Source of the DNA: Panonychus citri
Taxonomy: Eukaryota; Arthropoda; Arachnida; Trombidiformes; Tetranychidae
Direction of reading: 5' to 3'
DNA length: 64,000 bases
Assembly: GCF_014898815.1 (NCBI RefSeq)
Contig: NW_026515545.1
Coordinates: 682,001-746,000, forward strand
Shown: positions 11,113-24,100 of the stretch, piece by piece
Position numbering within the stretch: the first letter of the stretch is position 1
How the letters are laid out: each line of letters opens with the position of its first letter
The notes under the pieces: model-generated
Told to the model about the DNA's origin: nothing
The model's input: the letters and a program-made list of their open reading frames with translations, nothing else
The model's database searches: none
Program-made: the position numbers and the translations under genes

Positions 11113-12897
11113 ATGTCACAATTAGGTGGGTTTATTGTTTTCTTGCTGATTGGTTTGACCATTGGGGTTAATTGTTACTCTCAAAAATATGAACCTACAT
11201 GGGAATCAATTGATTCTCGTCCACTTCCTGATTGGTACGATAATTCAAAGGTAGGAATTTTCATCCATTGGGGTGTCTTTTCAGTTCCAGCTTATCGAAG
11301 TGAATGGTTCTGGTTCTATTGGAGACAGAATCGTGAAGCTGATTGTGTCCAGTTTATGGCCCAAAATTTCAAGCCCAATTTTACGTACGCTGAATTTGCA
11401 CCAATGTTTACAGCTCAAGATTTTGATCCAGATTATTGGGCATCGGTTTTCCAATCGTCCGGTGCTAAATACGTTGTACTGACCAGTAAACATCACGAAG
11501 GTTTTACCCTTTGGCCTTCCAAAACTTCATGGAACTGGAATGCAATGGACGTTGGACCAAAAAGAGATCTAGTTGGTAAGACAATTAAGTCTAATTAATA
11601 TTTATAAAAGTAGAATCTAAATTTCAGATTTACTTTACTTTAAAATTTAGGTGACCTGGCAACTGCCGTGCGAAAAACGGATGTAAGATTTGGACTTTAT
11701 CATTCGTTGTATGAATGGTTCAATCCCTTGTACGAATCAGATAAAGCTAACAATTTCACAACCAGAATCTTTCCCCATGTAAGTTGCAAAAGGTTTTCCT
11801 GTAATTTTTCAAATAATTTTCTGTGACAATCAATTAATTTTGTAAATCACTTTGTTAGGCGAAAACGATTTCTGAACTTTATGATATCGTAAACACTTAC
11901 AAGCCCGAAGTGATTTGGTCCGATGGCGATGGTGAAGCTTCTGATGATTATTGGGGATCAAAGGAGTGGATCGCTTGGCTTTACAATGAAAGGTAATTTA
12001 ATTTTGGTGTAACAATCAGTGTGAAGAAATTAAAATTATTGATTGATTATAGTCCAGTCAAAGATACTGTTGTTACTAATGATCGTTGGGGATCTGGAAT
12101 CATGTGTAATCATGGAGGTTTTCTTACCTGCCAAGATCGCTATCAACCTGGAACTTTGCAAACTCGTAAATGGGAAAACGCGATGACCATTGATCAAAAT
12201 TCATGGGGTTATGTCCAAACATCAACAGTCAACGATTACTTGACCATTAAAGATATAATCAAAACGCTTGTTCAAACCGTCAGGTAACAAAAGACAAAAT
12301 GAGTTTGTAGAAACACATAATCTAATCAATTGTTAATCATTTATAAATGTTGATATTAATTTACAGTTATGGTGGTAATCTATTGATCAACATTGGTCCA
12401 ACCGCTGAGGGACATTACCACCGATCATGGAGGAGAGATTAAGACAAATGGGAGCTTGGTTAAAGGTCAATGGTGAGGCAATTTACCACACTCAACCTTG
12501 GGTTTACCAGAATGATTCAATTACTGAACAAGTGTAGTAAGTTAATTTCATAACAATTTATCAAAAGCAATCAAGTTATAATTGACTTGTTACCACTTTA
12601 ACTTAATTTTCTATTTATATCAACAGTTACACAGAACCGAAAGAATCAAAAGAATCAATTGTCTATGCGATTCTTTTAAATTGGCCTGAAGGAAATATAA
12701 TCAATTTGGGCTCCGTTTATGGTAAACTTAATTCAACCAAAGTAAACCTAATTGCTCCGGATGGTGTATTAATCCCTTGTAATTGGTACAATGATTTAGA
12801 TAAAAAATTGCGAATCAATCTCAAGCCAATCATCTCAGATCTTAATGGTTGGGTGTTGAAGATAACTAATCCAGTTATTAGAAAATCCCAATACTAA
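11113..12897 (+). CDS. FUCA1-like: Alpha-L-fucosidase, GH29 (copy 2, frame broken in exon 5)
   Basis: Six exons matching copy 1: 11113-11575, 11651-11778, 11859-11992, 12053-12283, 12367-12536 and 12627-12897. Signal peptide, IFIHWGVFSVPA, TSKHHEGFTLWPS and nucleophile motif WSDGDG are present. Exon 5 is 170 nt against 171 nt in copy 1: a run of four G in copy 1 is three G here (12409-12411). Read as written, translation stops at TAA 12440-12442 after about 343 residues and loses the C-terminal beta-sandwich. Restoring the one base would give a 465-residue protein, and exon 6 downstream remains open and family-like, so the break is either very recent or a sequencing or assembly error. Stretches of exons 1, 4 and 5 are nearly identical to copy 1 while the rest is clearly diverged. 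Confidence 0.88.
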
Positions 12898-14108
12898 TGT
12901 ACTTTCATGAAGATGAATCAATTTCTACCAACAATCGAAGTATTTTTTCAATTGAATAAAATGTTATCCTAAAAATTCCAATTCTAATAATATCGAATCA
13001 GATTTGTTATTCATGGGAATCAAGAGTTGGAAATTATTATATCAGATTCTTATTCAGAGTGAAACTTGTTTTAAGCGATAGCTCGAGATTAAAATAATTA
13101 TAATTTCATGATGAGATTCGAGAGATTCTAATAATATTTAGAAATTTATTCTTTCCTTTTCGAAAGAAAATCTTTGTAATAATTGATTTTCGAGCTGATG
13201 TTCACAGAAAAGTATCTTCGAGAGTGTCACTTGATGAAACTTTCGTACTTAATTTGCCCAAATACTATTGAATATTCATACCACTCGAGTACGAACTAAA
13301 ATGATTCTCAAGATGCTACTTGTTGAATTTTTTACTTCTGTAAATGGTTAAAATACTATCTAATAGTATCTACAAAAGATTAAATTATGAAAAGCTAATC
13401 AATTGTCAAACTATTAACCTTAATAATAAAATATAATCAAATCACAATCAACTTCTCTCAAGAGTGTCACTTGAGATTTGATTCAGAAACAAAACATTAC
13501 AACATTGACAATCGCAATTTGCTTGAATAGAAAAGTTAAATATTATAATTTGATTTGTATTTTAATTGAGAAAACATTTAGAGTGTTAAATTATCAGTGA
13601 TTAATCATCAACTGAGGCTGAAAATCACCCGATTTTATTGCTGAATTAAGTTTGTGAGACGATTTCATAGCAAATTGAAATAAAAATTAGAAACTTCTAA
13701 GTTAGTGAGTACGAAAACAATAACAATTAATAAAATCAAAGGAAAGGAGTAAACAGTTGATTGTAAATTTTAACAGAACCAACAATTTAATGTCAATTAA
13801 ATAGTTGAATTGTTCCTATCGTTCAATTTTGACTCTCTAAGCAACTAAATGACTGTTAATTGTTTAGCTGAGTCTGTTTGATTTCAACAAGCTACTCTTA
13901 CTGATTATCAGCAGCTCTTATATTAAAAACAATTACATCTTTCAATTAATCATCCTAATTATCTTCATCAAACAACATCGTCCATTTAACTGATACAAGA
14001 ATAAAGAAATCGTCTTGATTGTTAACATTGATTTTGTCTTTTCCTGCTATTTTCTGGTGACAATATCAAGTCAATACAATTGTAGTAGTAAATTATAGCC
14101 AGATAATC
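12898..14108. other. Intergenic, AT-rich
   Basis: Begins with the fucosidase 2 poly(A) region (AATAAA near 12955) and ends with the promoter of the NPC2/ML gene. A motif close to GAGAGTGTCACTTGA occurs twice, near 13220 and 13460; otherwise nothing is recognised. Confidence 0.35.
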
Positions 14109-14682
14109 ATGTTTAAATCGGTGTTAATTGTTTTCTCCTTTCTAGTAATTGGACAATTGTCACCTTCATGGGCAACAATTATTCGTGATTGTAATTCTGA
14201 AACTGGTAAATTAATCAGTTTATCGGTTACTGGTTGTTCATTCAACGAGGATAGTGATAAATGTGTTCTAAACAAAGGAGAAACATCAACTTTAGTAGCT
14301 ACTTTTCAAAATTGTAAGTCAATTTTTGTTTAATTTACTTGAAATTAAATTGTCTTTTCATTTATATTACAATATAAACATCTATAATTAATAAATGTCT
14401 TTCTATATATGATTAGTTAATCAAACGTCTCAGGCAAATTTGAAAATCTTTGGAATCTTAATGAAAAGAATTCCAGTTCCATTTATAATCGAACCCAATG
14501 CTTGTGCCAGTTGGGGTGTTCATTGTCCACTATCAGCGAACTCACAATCAACGATGACCATTTCTTTGCCGATTAAAGATGAATATCCAGCAATACCTGT
14601 TGATATTCAAGTGTCATTATTGGATGATAAGAAAAAAACAATTTTCTGTCTTCAATTTGCAGCTCAAATTGAAAAAAAGTAG
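14109..14682 (+). CDS. Secreted NPC2/ML-domain lipid-binding protein
   Basis: Two exons, 14109-14313 and 14417-14682; 156 residues. It has a signal peptide (about residues 1-22, ending SWA), then an ML (MD-2-related lipid recognition) domain with the six cysteines in the family order: RDC, TGC, DKC, then NAC, VHCPL and the late FC. ML proteins bind sterols or other lipids in a beta-sandwich; the family includes NPC2 and the mite group 2 allergens and is often expanded in mites. The single intron between the third and fourth cysteine is plausible for the family. The poly(A) signal AATAAA at 14768-14773 abuts the stop codon of the convergent TFIIIA-like gene. The precise ligand cannot be read from sequence. 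Confidence 0.9.
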
Positions 14683-14773
14683 AGCAATTTGATTACAATT
14701 GATAAAAATCAACAGGTTGAAATAATAAACAAACAAAATATCCATTCCAATTAACTGAGTTTCTATAAATAAA

Positions 14774-15803
14774 TTAAATTATCAATCCTTGTTTACGGAA
14801 ATTTTTATCTCGAGTGAAAATATCACTAAGATCTTTCTCATCGGCCTCGAAACCGGACAATTCTTGAGCCAAACTTTTACGATACGGGAAGATCACTTTC
14901 TTGGATGCAATAACGGGACTCTGGGACAATGAATAAAAAAAGAGAGACAATTTTAGAGAATTTAGGATTTAGTCATTGGTTGAACTTACCTCTGAGTCGA
15001 CGTTTGCATGACACTTTACATGTTGAGCAAGGATTAATTGATCGTCAAATTTAGTACCACAATCGGGGCAATTGTAACTTTCTTTCGGCAGAATATGATC
15101 TGTATCAAGGTGCTCCTTGAGTTGACATTTACGAACGAAAGATTTGATGCATCCCTCGATTTCGCAGTTGAATTTATGAGCCTTAATGTGATCTTTAAGG
15201 TTACATTTTTTGGTGAAAATTTTATCACAGATATGACACTTGTTGATTTGCTTGTGGTCGGTTGCGATGTGTTTACGAAGTTGGTTGTGCTTCTCAAAGA
15301 TTTGCGAGCAATCAGGTTGATCGCAGGGAAACCAGCGTGATGAGCTTTATGTCGTTTAAGGCGAGATCGCATCGCAAAACTGGCCTCGCATTGGTCACAT
15401 TTAAAGGGCTTTTCTCCGGTATGCTCAGCTCGGTGGGTTTTGAGAAGAAATTTGCTTTTAAATTCTTTCAAACAATCAACACAATTATACCTTTTCTCCC
15501 TGATAACAAGTGGGCAACCAGTTTCCATGTCAATGTTACCATGAGGTCTCTTCTTGTGTTTGGCCAGATAAAACTTGCACGTAAATGATTTGTCACACCC
15601 TCCAATGTCGCAAATATAAGGTCGCTATTGGAACGAAGAAAAATAAACAATCAATCGAGAGAGAGAGAGAGAGAGTGAAGGAAACCACATACCTCTCCTT
15701 TATGAATTCTGATGTGTCGATTTAATTTGTAGGGTCTGACGAAAGAAGCATCACAACCTTCAAACGAACATTGAAACAATTTAGGCTCCGAGGGTTTATC
15801 CAT
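14774..15803 (-). CDS. GTF3A-like: TFIIIA-like C2H2 zinc-finger protein (frame broken in exon 2)
   Basis: Coding exons 15803-15693, 15624-14990 and 14920-14774. Eight consecutive C2H2 fingers are visible, with TFIIIA-style forms (CSFEGC, CDIGGC, CEIEGC, and short CHICDKIF fingers) and no long linkers. TFIIIA binds the 5S rRNA gene and 5S RNA. After finger 4 the frame changes: the CxxC-type finger 5 (CDQPDCSQIF) is in a different frame from HHAGF just before it, so one base appears to be missing in the GGG run at 15326-15328 (plus strand). With that base restored the model is 297 residues; read literally it stops inside exon 2. A 5' UTR intron (donor 15987, acceptor 15811) is likely. Assignment to TFIIIA rests on finger style and count; canonical TFIIIA has nine fingers. 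Confidence 0.8.
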
Positions 15804-17122
15804 AGTTCACCTAAAGAAGCAAAAATTAACAAAAAGTAAACAAGAGAGAGAATGAGAATCATTTCATCGATGAGAGATTTCCATGTGGAAATGTTGTCAT
15901 CATCATCTCTATGGTAACAACTCATTTGTTTGTGTTCAAAATTTGAAAACAACACAAAACTTAATTTAAAAGGATTTAATTACTTACGAAAATATTAATT
16001 ACGATGATGATCCTTTTAATCGTTGAATCAATTATTCCACCTGTGGCTTTGCTGTTTATATACTTTTTCCGTTTTCGACCTTGTTTTCTTCCAATTGATT
16101 TCGGAGTCAGACCTCTCATGAACAAAATTGGTGTGTAAACAAACAGTTTTGATTGGTCAAAATAAATAAAAAAATGCGGAGAATTTGAAATGATTCAATT
16201 TTCCATAGAAAAAGATAGAGGACAAAACTAAAATCCAACAGGTGGCAGGATTTCGTTCAAATCTGAGAGGTTGGACTGAACTCCATCACCGTGACCATTA
16301 CAGCTAATTAATGATAATCAGTCATTTTATTTTTCTTCAACTTAATTAGACTAATCAATCAAATTATTCTGCGAATTAATGAAACATCAATTATTAACAA
16401 TTTAGGATTAATAAAGAAAAGGCATTTGTTTATATTACCTTTAATTGTTACTTTGTTTCCAAATGTTTGTTTTTCTTTCTCATTAAGTTAATATTAATTT
16501 TCATCAAAATTCACTAATTAAGGTTAAATTTGATGTTACCTGGTTGATTATTCAACAATTAACATTATATTAATGGAAATTGTTTCAATCAAATTAAAAG
16601 GAATCTTTTAATTGGAAAGTATTAGATGTAAATGATTAATGAGAAACGATTGAAAATGATTGAATAGTTTCAATTCAGTCAATCTTCAAGAGGCCAACAA
16701 TTAATTATCGTTTTGCAATTTGATTATCAGTAAATTAGGTTCAGCTTTTAGGATAATTAATAATTGTTACGTAGTAATTACCACATTTAAATCAACTAAT
16801 TTATTTGTTGTTACTTTGGTTGATATAATATTTGATTACAATTTGCTAATCAATTACAGCTTTCGATGGAAACTTTTTTCGACTAATTAATTACCTTTTA
16901 GCTAACGATAAATTTTACTCATCAGTCTTTTCGAGAAAAAGCAAAAAATATTCAAACAATTAAATCATTTCACTTTTAATTGTTATGATTTATTTTTCGA
17001 TTTGTTCGTAAAATCAAATAAACCGCTTCTTTTTCTGGACTGTTTTCAACACTTTGTTTACTTTTGTTTCTGAAATGTTGATACATTTTGATTGATAATT
17101 TTTAATTTGTTTTCAATTAATT
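15804..17122. other. Divergent intergenic region
   Basis: Contains the TFIIIA-like 5' UTR intron and promoter (minus) and the RNASEH2A promoter (plus). AT-rich, with a TATATAC-like element near 16058. No further gene seen. Confidence 0.4.
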
Positions 17123-18523
17123 ATGGATTTAAGTGACTTTCTCGATAATTGTTGTAAAGATTGTGTATTTAAATCAGACATTCCAGAAGAATCAAAGAAA
17201 GAACCATGTTTACTTGGTATAGATGAAGCTGGACGAGGTCCAGTTTTAGGTAAACTCATTTTCATTTCAAAAGAAACATCAACTTTCATGATTAATAATA
17301 AGGTAATTAATTTAATTTCTATTCTTTTCTTAATTATTTCTTCAGGCCCAATGGTTTATGGAATCGCTTATTATCCAATTAAAGTTAAATCTGTCATGGA
17401 AAAACAAGATTTCGCTGGTTAGTAATTGTTGGGATTAAAGTTAAATTGGCTGAATAATTTTGCCGTTTTTTCACTCGCCAATTGGATTACCGCCTTTACT
17501 TAATTAATTAATTTCTTTAATAGATTCCAAAACTTTAACTGAATCCAAACGTGAAGAAATATTCAATAAGATACTAAATAATAAGGTCGCAAATTTTGGC
17601 TGGATGACTATGGTTTTATCACCTGTAACAATTTCCAATTCAATGTTCAAAAGGTTAGTTTTAAAATAATAACAAGGAAGACTTTTCATCAATAACAATT
17701 AGTAATTTTCTGTTTTCCAATCTGTCAGAACTAAATATAACCTTAATTCACTGTCTCATGATACTGCCATGGGTCTGATTCAGAGAGCGATAGATGAAGG
17801 AGTCAATGTTGAAGAGGTGAGTCTCATGTCACATCTAAATCATTAATTACTAATCATCTCGATCTTTGTTTACTCCAAAGGTTTATGTTGATACAGTTGG
17901 ACCCGAAGCCAAATACAAGGCCAAATTAAGTGACCGATTTCCGACAATTAACTTCACTGTCGCTCAAAAGGCCGATTCCAAATATTCTGTTGTCAGTGCG
18001 GCGAGTATTTGTGCCAAGGTAATTAGAGATCGAATCATAGCTAATTGGAGATTTCGAGAAGATGTTAAAAATATCGGTGATTATGGTTCAGGTTATCCAG
18101 CAGGTAATCAAATTGTGCCGATCAAATATCAAATTAATTGATTGTAATGTAAATTTTACCTCTTTTCACCCAATTACAATTACCATTAGATCCGAAAACA
18201 AAAGCCTTTCTACAGAAAAACATGGATCCAGTGTTTGGTTATCCATCATTCGTCCGATTTAGTTGGTCAACAGCTGATAGTATTTTAGAATCCAAAGCAA
18301 TTGAATGTGAATGGTAACAATTTAATTTTCTTCCTCTTAATGATGTTCTTTTTTCAAGTTATATTCTATTTTTTTTCTTTTCCATCATAGGGATGAGGTA
18401 GAAGAGAAGCCAACTAATAATAATAAAAGATCCATGACCCAATTCGTACCCAAGAAGAAAAAGCAAAACACTTTCTTTGAGAATCGATGTCTTAAAAGAT
18501 TAACTGATTTCTCTAAAATATAA
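17123..18523 (+). CDS. RNASEH2A: Ribonuclease H2 catalytic subunit A
   Basis: Seven exons: 17123-17249, 17346-17417, 17524-17653, 17729-17816, 17881-18103, 18190-18313 and 18391-18523; 298 residues, the usual size. RNase H2 cuts RNA in RNA/DNA hybrids and starts ribonucleotide excision from DNA in the nucleus, as a heterotrimer with B and C subunits. The four acidic catalytic residues of type 2 RNase H are present: D34 and E35 in GIDEAGRGP, D143 in VDTVGP and D171 in QKADSKY, at nearly the same numbering as the human enzyme. DSKTLTESKRE is also family-typical. The tail after about residue 255 is lysine-rich (PKKKKQ). A poly(A) signal AATAAA is at 18566-18571; the gene is convergent with PCYT2. 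Confidence 0.96.
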
Positions 18524-19021
18524 ACACAGGAAATAATTAAAATCTTCTTCAAACAATCAAACATCAATAAACATTTGGGAGATCGTTAAATCGTAAAAGA
18601 TTTGAGCAAACAGAGCTTTTTCTTTATTTCCATAAGCACGACAAATAATTCATAATTACAATAATTTCGATAAAAAGAAAAATAAAAGAGTTACTATAAA
18701 AACAGTGGTAATTAGAAGAGATTAGCAATCGAAATTGTTTTACAATTTCAAATGCTACGAATTAATTTACAAAAACATCTCAGAGTAAATTAGAAAGAAA
18801 CATGAACCACAATTAAGAAAACAAGGTTCGTGTCTCCAGTTTCTTTCTGATTATCTCATGAGATTAAAGAAATGATGACATGAGAGGGATTAATAGACCA
18901 AATAAGTAAAAGACGAACAAAAAAAGATTCTTGATGATTAAAAGAAAGTATAGTTTGTGGTGAAGGCAAATTTCAGACGGACAATTGAGAGAGGGAAAAG
19001 ATTATCTCACTCGGATTAGGA
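18524..19021. other. Shared 3' region of RNASEH2A and PCYT2
   Basis: Tail-to-tail 3' UTRs. AATAAA on the plus strand at 18566 serves RNASEH2A; its minus-strand counterpart at 18623-18628 fits PCYT2, so the two transcripts end close together. Confidence 0.5.
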
Positions 19022-20613
19022 TTAAGCTGCGACATCCCTGTTATTATTTGAATCATTTGCAATTGTTGGTGATGACTTAGCTGCTTTCAATGCTTCAAAG
19101 GCTTTGATTTCCTTCATCTCTTTTTCATTATTACGAACTGAATATTCATAACGATTCTTAACGATCCTATTAACTATGTCGGAAGTTGACAGATTATTTT
19201 TACTGTCCACAATTTTGAATTTTCCTCGTTTCTTTGGTACCTAATTTGAAAAAAGGGTGTGGGTGTAAGAAGGATAATAGTTATGAGAATTATTATTGGA
19301 AATTCTTGTTTATATTCTGAATTTTCATCCATCAACTCACTTCAAACGGATCTTTCCCATTTGAATCGTTCTCGTATCTGGTTATCCCATGACAAACCAA
19401 ATCAACTTTAAAGTGGTCCATCAAGTCTTCAGAGATCGTGTAAGGAGCTCCCATGACGACTTCATTAACATACTGTTGATTAGAAAAAGAGAGAAAATAT
19501 TTTCGATTAATAATGAGGAAGTAAACAAGTTGCCAATAGCCTTGAGAAAGATACAATTCAAGAACGAATTTCAATTCAATTCCAATATTCGTCACAGAAT
19601 AAAAAGTAACAAAAGAATAATGAAAATTGAATAAAAAACTATGGAACAGGAAAAAAAATAATATCCCGCCCAATCAAGTAGCTTAAGATTGTCTAACATT
19701 ACCTTACAAGCAAGGACAGAAAGTACTCTCTCATGAAGGTTCATGATGGGATAGTTGCTTTTATGGTATTGATTGACTATTTGGTCCGAATGGAGGCCAA
19801 CGATAAGATAATCGCCGAGAGCTTTAACCTTCTCTAAAAAGTCAACATGGCCAATGTGAAATAAATCGAATGCACCGGAAACATAAACAATTCTGTCTCC
19901 AGGTTTTGGCTCTTTTCCCTCAGCGAATTGAATTATTTTCTGAGTAGTTGGAAGAAATTGAGATATTCCAGTCCAAGGTGAATGGGTTGATGAATCACAA
20001 CCAATGGACGAAGCTTGTTCCTTGTTTGGTGTATCATCGGAAGAGTGTTGATGATGATCTTTAGTCACCAAAAGCATTCTACCAACAAGATCGGTTGTTG
20101 ATACACCAGCGGTTCTTTTACATTCCTTATATCGACCTGCAGTTTTAACCAACCGATAAGTGTCAAGACCTTCAGAGTCAAATGTTATATCATCACCGTG
20201 AACACAAAAATCACAATCATACTTATCAAGTGTCTCAAGGGTTGTTACATAAGGAGCACCTTCAACCACTTCATCAACCCATTTAATGGCTCGAACCATT
20301 TTGTACCTTTCCTTTTCATTGAACACCGGTGGACCTTTATGTTTCATTATCTCTGCATCGGTGTGTACACCTACAATCAGATAATCTCCCATTTCTATTA
20401 AATTGTGATGATAAAAAGGAAAGAGAAGAGTAAAAATTAAAGGAAAAGGAGGAAGTTTCATCAATAACAAAGTGAAAGTGAACCAATTGAGGACAAACAC
20501 TTACCTTTGGCTTGTCTGAGTTGATTAGCATGACCATAGTGGACCATATCGTAGCATCCATCGCACCAAACTCGTACCTGTTTACGAGGTTTCTTACAGT
20601 CATTTCCATTCAT
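19022..20613 (-). CDS. PCYT2: Ethanolamine-phosphate cytidylyltransferase
   Basis: Four coding exons: 20613-20505, 20394-19703, 19472-19341 and 19240-19022; 383 residues. It makes CDP-ethanolamine from CTP and phosphoethanolamine, the control step of the Kennedy pathway to phosphatidylethanolamine, in the cytosol. Two tandem cytidylyltransferase folds are seen, each with its nucleotide-binding HxGH: HYGH at 25-28 and HIGH at 216-219. The first domain also has RTAGVSTT at 130-137, the CTP-site signature. A linker (about 146-200) separates the domains. The ATG at 20613 is followed two codons on by no competing in-frame start. A 5' UTR intron is likely (donor near 20998, acceptor near 20626), with a TATA box at 21131-21138. 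Confidence 0.96.
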
Positions 20614-20829
20614 GATTAAAACCTAAATTAGAATAAAAATTGAGAGAGAAAAAAGAACAAAGATTCAAATTGTCTGAGAGTGAAAAAGCACAATGACAAC
20701 ACTGGTTGAAAGAAGAGAAAATAAATACAGAAAATGTTGAAAGGAGAACTTGGTAACTCTCTCTCCTATCATCTTTCCCACTCTCTCATTCTCACTCTGT
20801 CTGTGTCTCTTTCTCTTACAAATAAACAT

Positions 20830-20850
20830 CTCTCTCTCTCTCTCTCTCTC
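20830..20850. repeat. (CT)n microsatellite in PCYT2 5' UTR intron
   Basis: About ten CT units within the inferred 5' UTR intron of PCYT2. Confidence 0.85.
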
Positions 20851-21130
20851 AACTTATTACTTTCCTCTTTCAACGTCAGTAACACTGTACTGTTATGATC
20901 AATGAAATCGGAGAGGTTGCTAAACTTGAGCGTTTTTATCTCAGTTGGTAGCAATTGGAGTAAATTCATTTCCGTTAAAATTATATCATTTTTATTTACC
21001 TGAGACTTTTAACCGGGTGTAACTTTGAGTGAGAGGAAATCTGATTATTGTTGTGGAGAGAGAGAGAGAGAAAATATTAAATCGGTGATTGATGATGAAC
21101 AATGATGAATCAGAAGATAATCCACTTGAC

Positions 21131-21138
21131 TTTATATA
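21131..21138 (-). promoter_or_regulatory. TATA box of PCYT2
   Basis: TATATAAA on the minus strand, about 130 bp before the inferred 5' UTR donor; predicts transcription start near 21105. Confidence 0.45.
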
Positions 21139-24100
21139 GATTTTGATCTATCAATCCAGGGATTCTTTGGTTACAGAGGATTAATTGGTAACAATTAATG
21201 TGACACAATTTACACAAGATGATAAGACAAACATGAGACAAGAAAAAGATCCAATTTCAAATGAAAAAAAAAGAAAACCAAAATCACAATCCCTTTGGTA
21301 TCTGGTGATCAATACGATGATTCAGTGATAAATCATTACCATTTGATAGATTATTGTGTGTGTTCAAGATAAATATACTTGGAAAAGGGCTAGATGAACA
21401 AACCATTATCACATGAATGTCAGATTAGAAGAAAATTAAACATAGTATCATATTTAATTGTAATTACAATCAGTCAATCACCAATAATAACAATTGCCAA
21501 TATCTTTCAATGTAAAGTTAATCATCAACACATGTAAATCAGAAAATCTTTAAATCATCAAGAAATATGAACACAAACTAATGGTGGTAACATTATATCA
21601 CCTCATCTGAAACACATTTGATTCCTTTTAACTTGATTAAAAATAACATTTAAAAGTTAAATAAACTTAATTAGTTAATAATAATTAACAACAATTTTCT
21701 CAAAGAGAAACAAAATCAAAATTGAAATTCTAAAGTAAATTTTTTCTCCGTTAGATGTCACCACATTTTCTTCTTATTTTTCAACTGAAATTTAGTTGAA
21801 CTGATTAAGATTTACAATTAAGATTATTTTGAATTATAATTTATTTTTAAGAATTAAATTCTTATAGTTTGTTAATTTCTATAAGTTCGAGTTGGTTTCT
21901 TACCTGTCGTTCAATGATGTTCAATTCATGATTTGGATATAAAACGAGCTAATTTAAGGTAATTAATGGTTGAAGTAACTTTTGGTAATCGTTTGTTTTG
22001 AATTTCAATGTTTTCTTTTTTAATTGATTGTGGATATTTGCTGATAATTTATTTCTTGTCTTTTCTTTTCTAAAAGGAATTAAACATTGCTGTCTGTTAA
22101 TTGTTAACAAGAGGAAGTCTACTTAATGTTGGTGAACCAATCAAAGGAAATGATTATTCAATGTTGTGTGTCAAAGAGGCCTGACAAAAACATGGACTCC
22201 AATTGGTTATTCAATGAAGCCTTGTCCACCCTAATCATCATCCTGTTTCTTTAAGAATGTCTTCTCTTTCCTTTAAATCTACATGGTGACAGCAATAATG
22301 TTGTAAAAATTATGGTTTAATTTACCGTAGAATCAATCAACAAAAAGAAATCGATGCAACTTAAAAGCGACAATTCAATCTTCAAGTGTAAATGGAGGGA
22401 AGAAGAAGCAGAAGAATCAAGCAAAGTGGAAAAAAGAAAAGAATTGCTCTCTATCATTTTCTCCTATTTTTAGTGCGAAAGGCAAGATGGTTGATGACAA
22501 GAAAAAAAAAGCCTTTTAACTTGTCTCTCGGTGTGTGATGAGCAAGTAATTAGGAGAAACAAATATAATCCAGTGAATGAAAATCCTTCAACAAGTGTAC
22601 ACGATGATGTCAAAAGATAGTCACAAAAAAAGAAGACAACATAACAGAGGGAAAGAAACAGTGAAAGTAGTAAACTAAGTAAATTTTACCTTCATTTAGG
22701 TAAATTAATTAGCCTTTCATGTTGAAAGTTCATCCATCTCTTCAACAGTCAATATTGATAAAAAAAAAGGTACGTTAATTTTATCATCCTCATCTTTAAA
22801 TAAAGGAAAAGGAAACAAAAAGTTCAGTCACTCTATTCTGCTTAGTTTTCACCCTCCCTTCTCATTATTAACATCATCAACATCTCATTAAGGCAAATGA
22901 TTATTATCATTAAGAAGCCACCAATTCCCATCAAATAATTCACAATATATTTAACACTCAATATATCAAATCAAATTAATTTCTGACACACACATAGAGA
23001 GAGAGATAGACTGATACATACTGACACTCACTCACATATGTACCATTGATTCAACTCTTATCTTCCTCTGTATTTGTATTCCTGTCTTCATCTTTTCTTC
23101 ATCCTTATCTGTTACAACTAATAAACACTTTTCTCTTCCTCATCTTCCTCTCTCTCTCTCCCTTCCACTTTCATCTAGTGAATATCATGTGCTGCTTATG
23201 ACAAGACACATTGAAATCCTATTATCAAAAACTCGGAGGTTTTTACCATCGGACCGGATAATGTGTCTCTTCCCCCTCTCTTCCTTTCTGGAGTATCTCT
23301 CTTCATAATCATCACTATTGAATCACTCAATCCAATAAAAGAGAGAAACAAATTGGCCTTAAACTGATTTATAAGGAAACTCTATCTCTCTCTCTCTCTC
23401 TATTTGTATATTTATTGAATCAACAGGGTCTGTCATCGGCTACAATCAATTCCTTTTTTATTTTTCATGAAAAAACGAATGATTCACAATACTCACAATG
23501 ACATCACTAATTAACTTAACTATACAATCAACTTACTTCAAGTGTATCTCCCAATCAGTGATAATATTTAAAATAATGAGCCCTCACTAACAAAGTTCCA
23601 ATAATAATATACCTTTTACCCAATCCCCAATATATTATTTTCCACTCCAAGTATTTTCCCTCCTCAATTCCTCATCTATCTTCCTACTCTTCACTAACAA
23701 TCACCATTAAAAACTTATTAATTCATCACTAATCCGTTATGTTTGATCCGATTTAACTATAATCCAATGCTAATCATGAATATGATTACTTATCATTACC
23801 ATTTCCATTACTCACCATCCACAAACAACTACATCTTCCTATTGCATTTGATTATTGATACAGTGGAAAAAAAAATTGATACCAATTTACACACCAACAA
23901 ATTAATCCACCAATACCTTTCCATCCTCATCCATCATTCAACAATCATCATCCTCTTCCTTTGATATATAATAATTGTCTTCATTTACATTATTGAAGAG
24001 AAAAATTTCCCTCCAAGACAAATTAATAACATAAGATGAAATTCATTTCCCATTCCAATTTTTCTCATAAAAAATTGACGAAACAAAAGATTCTCATATT

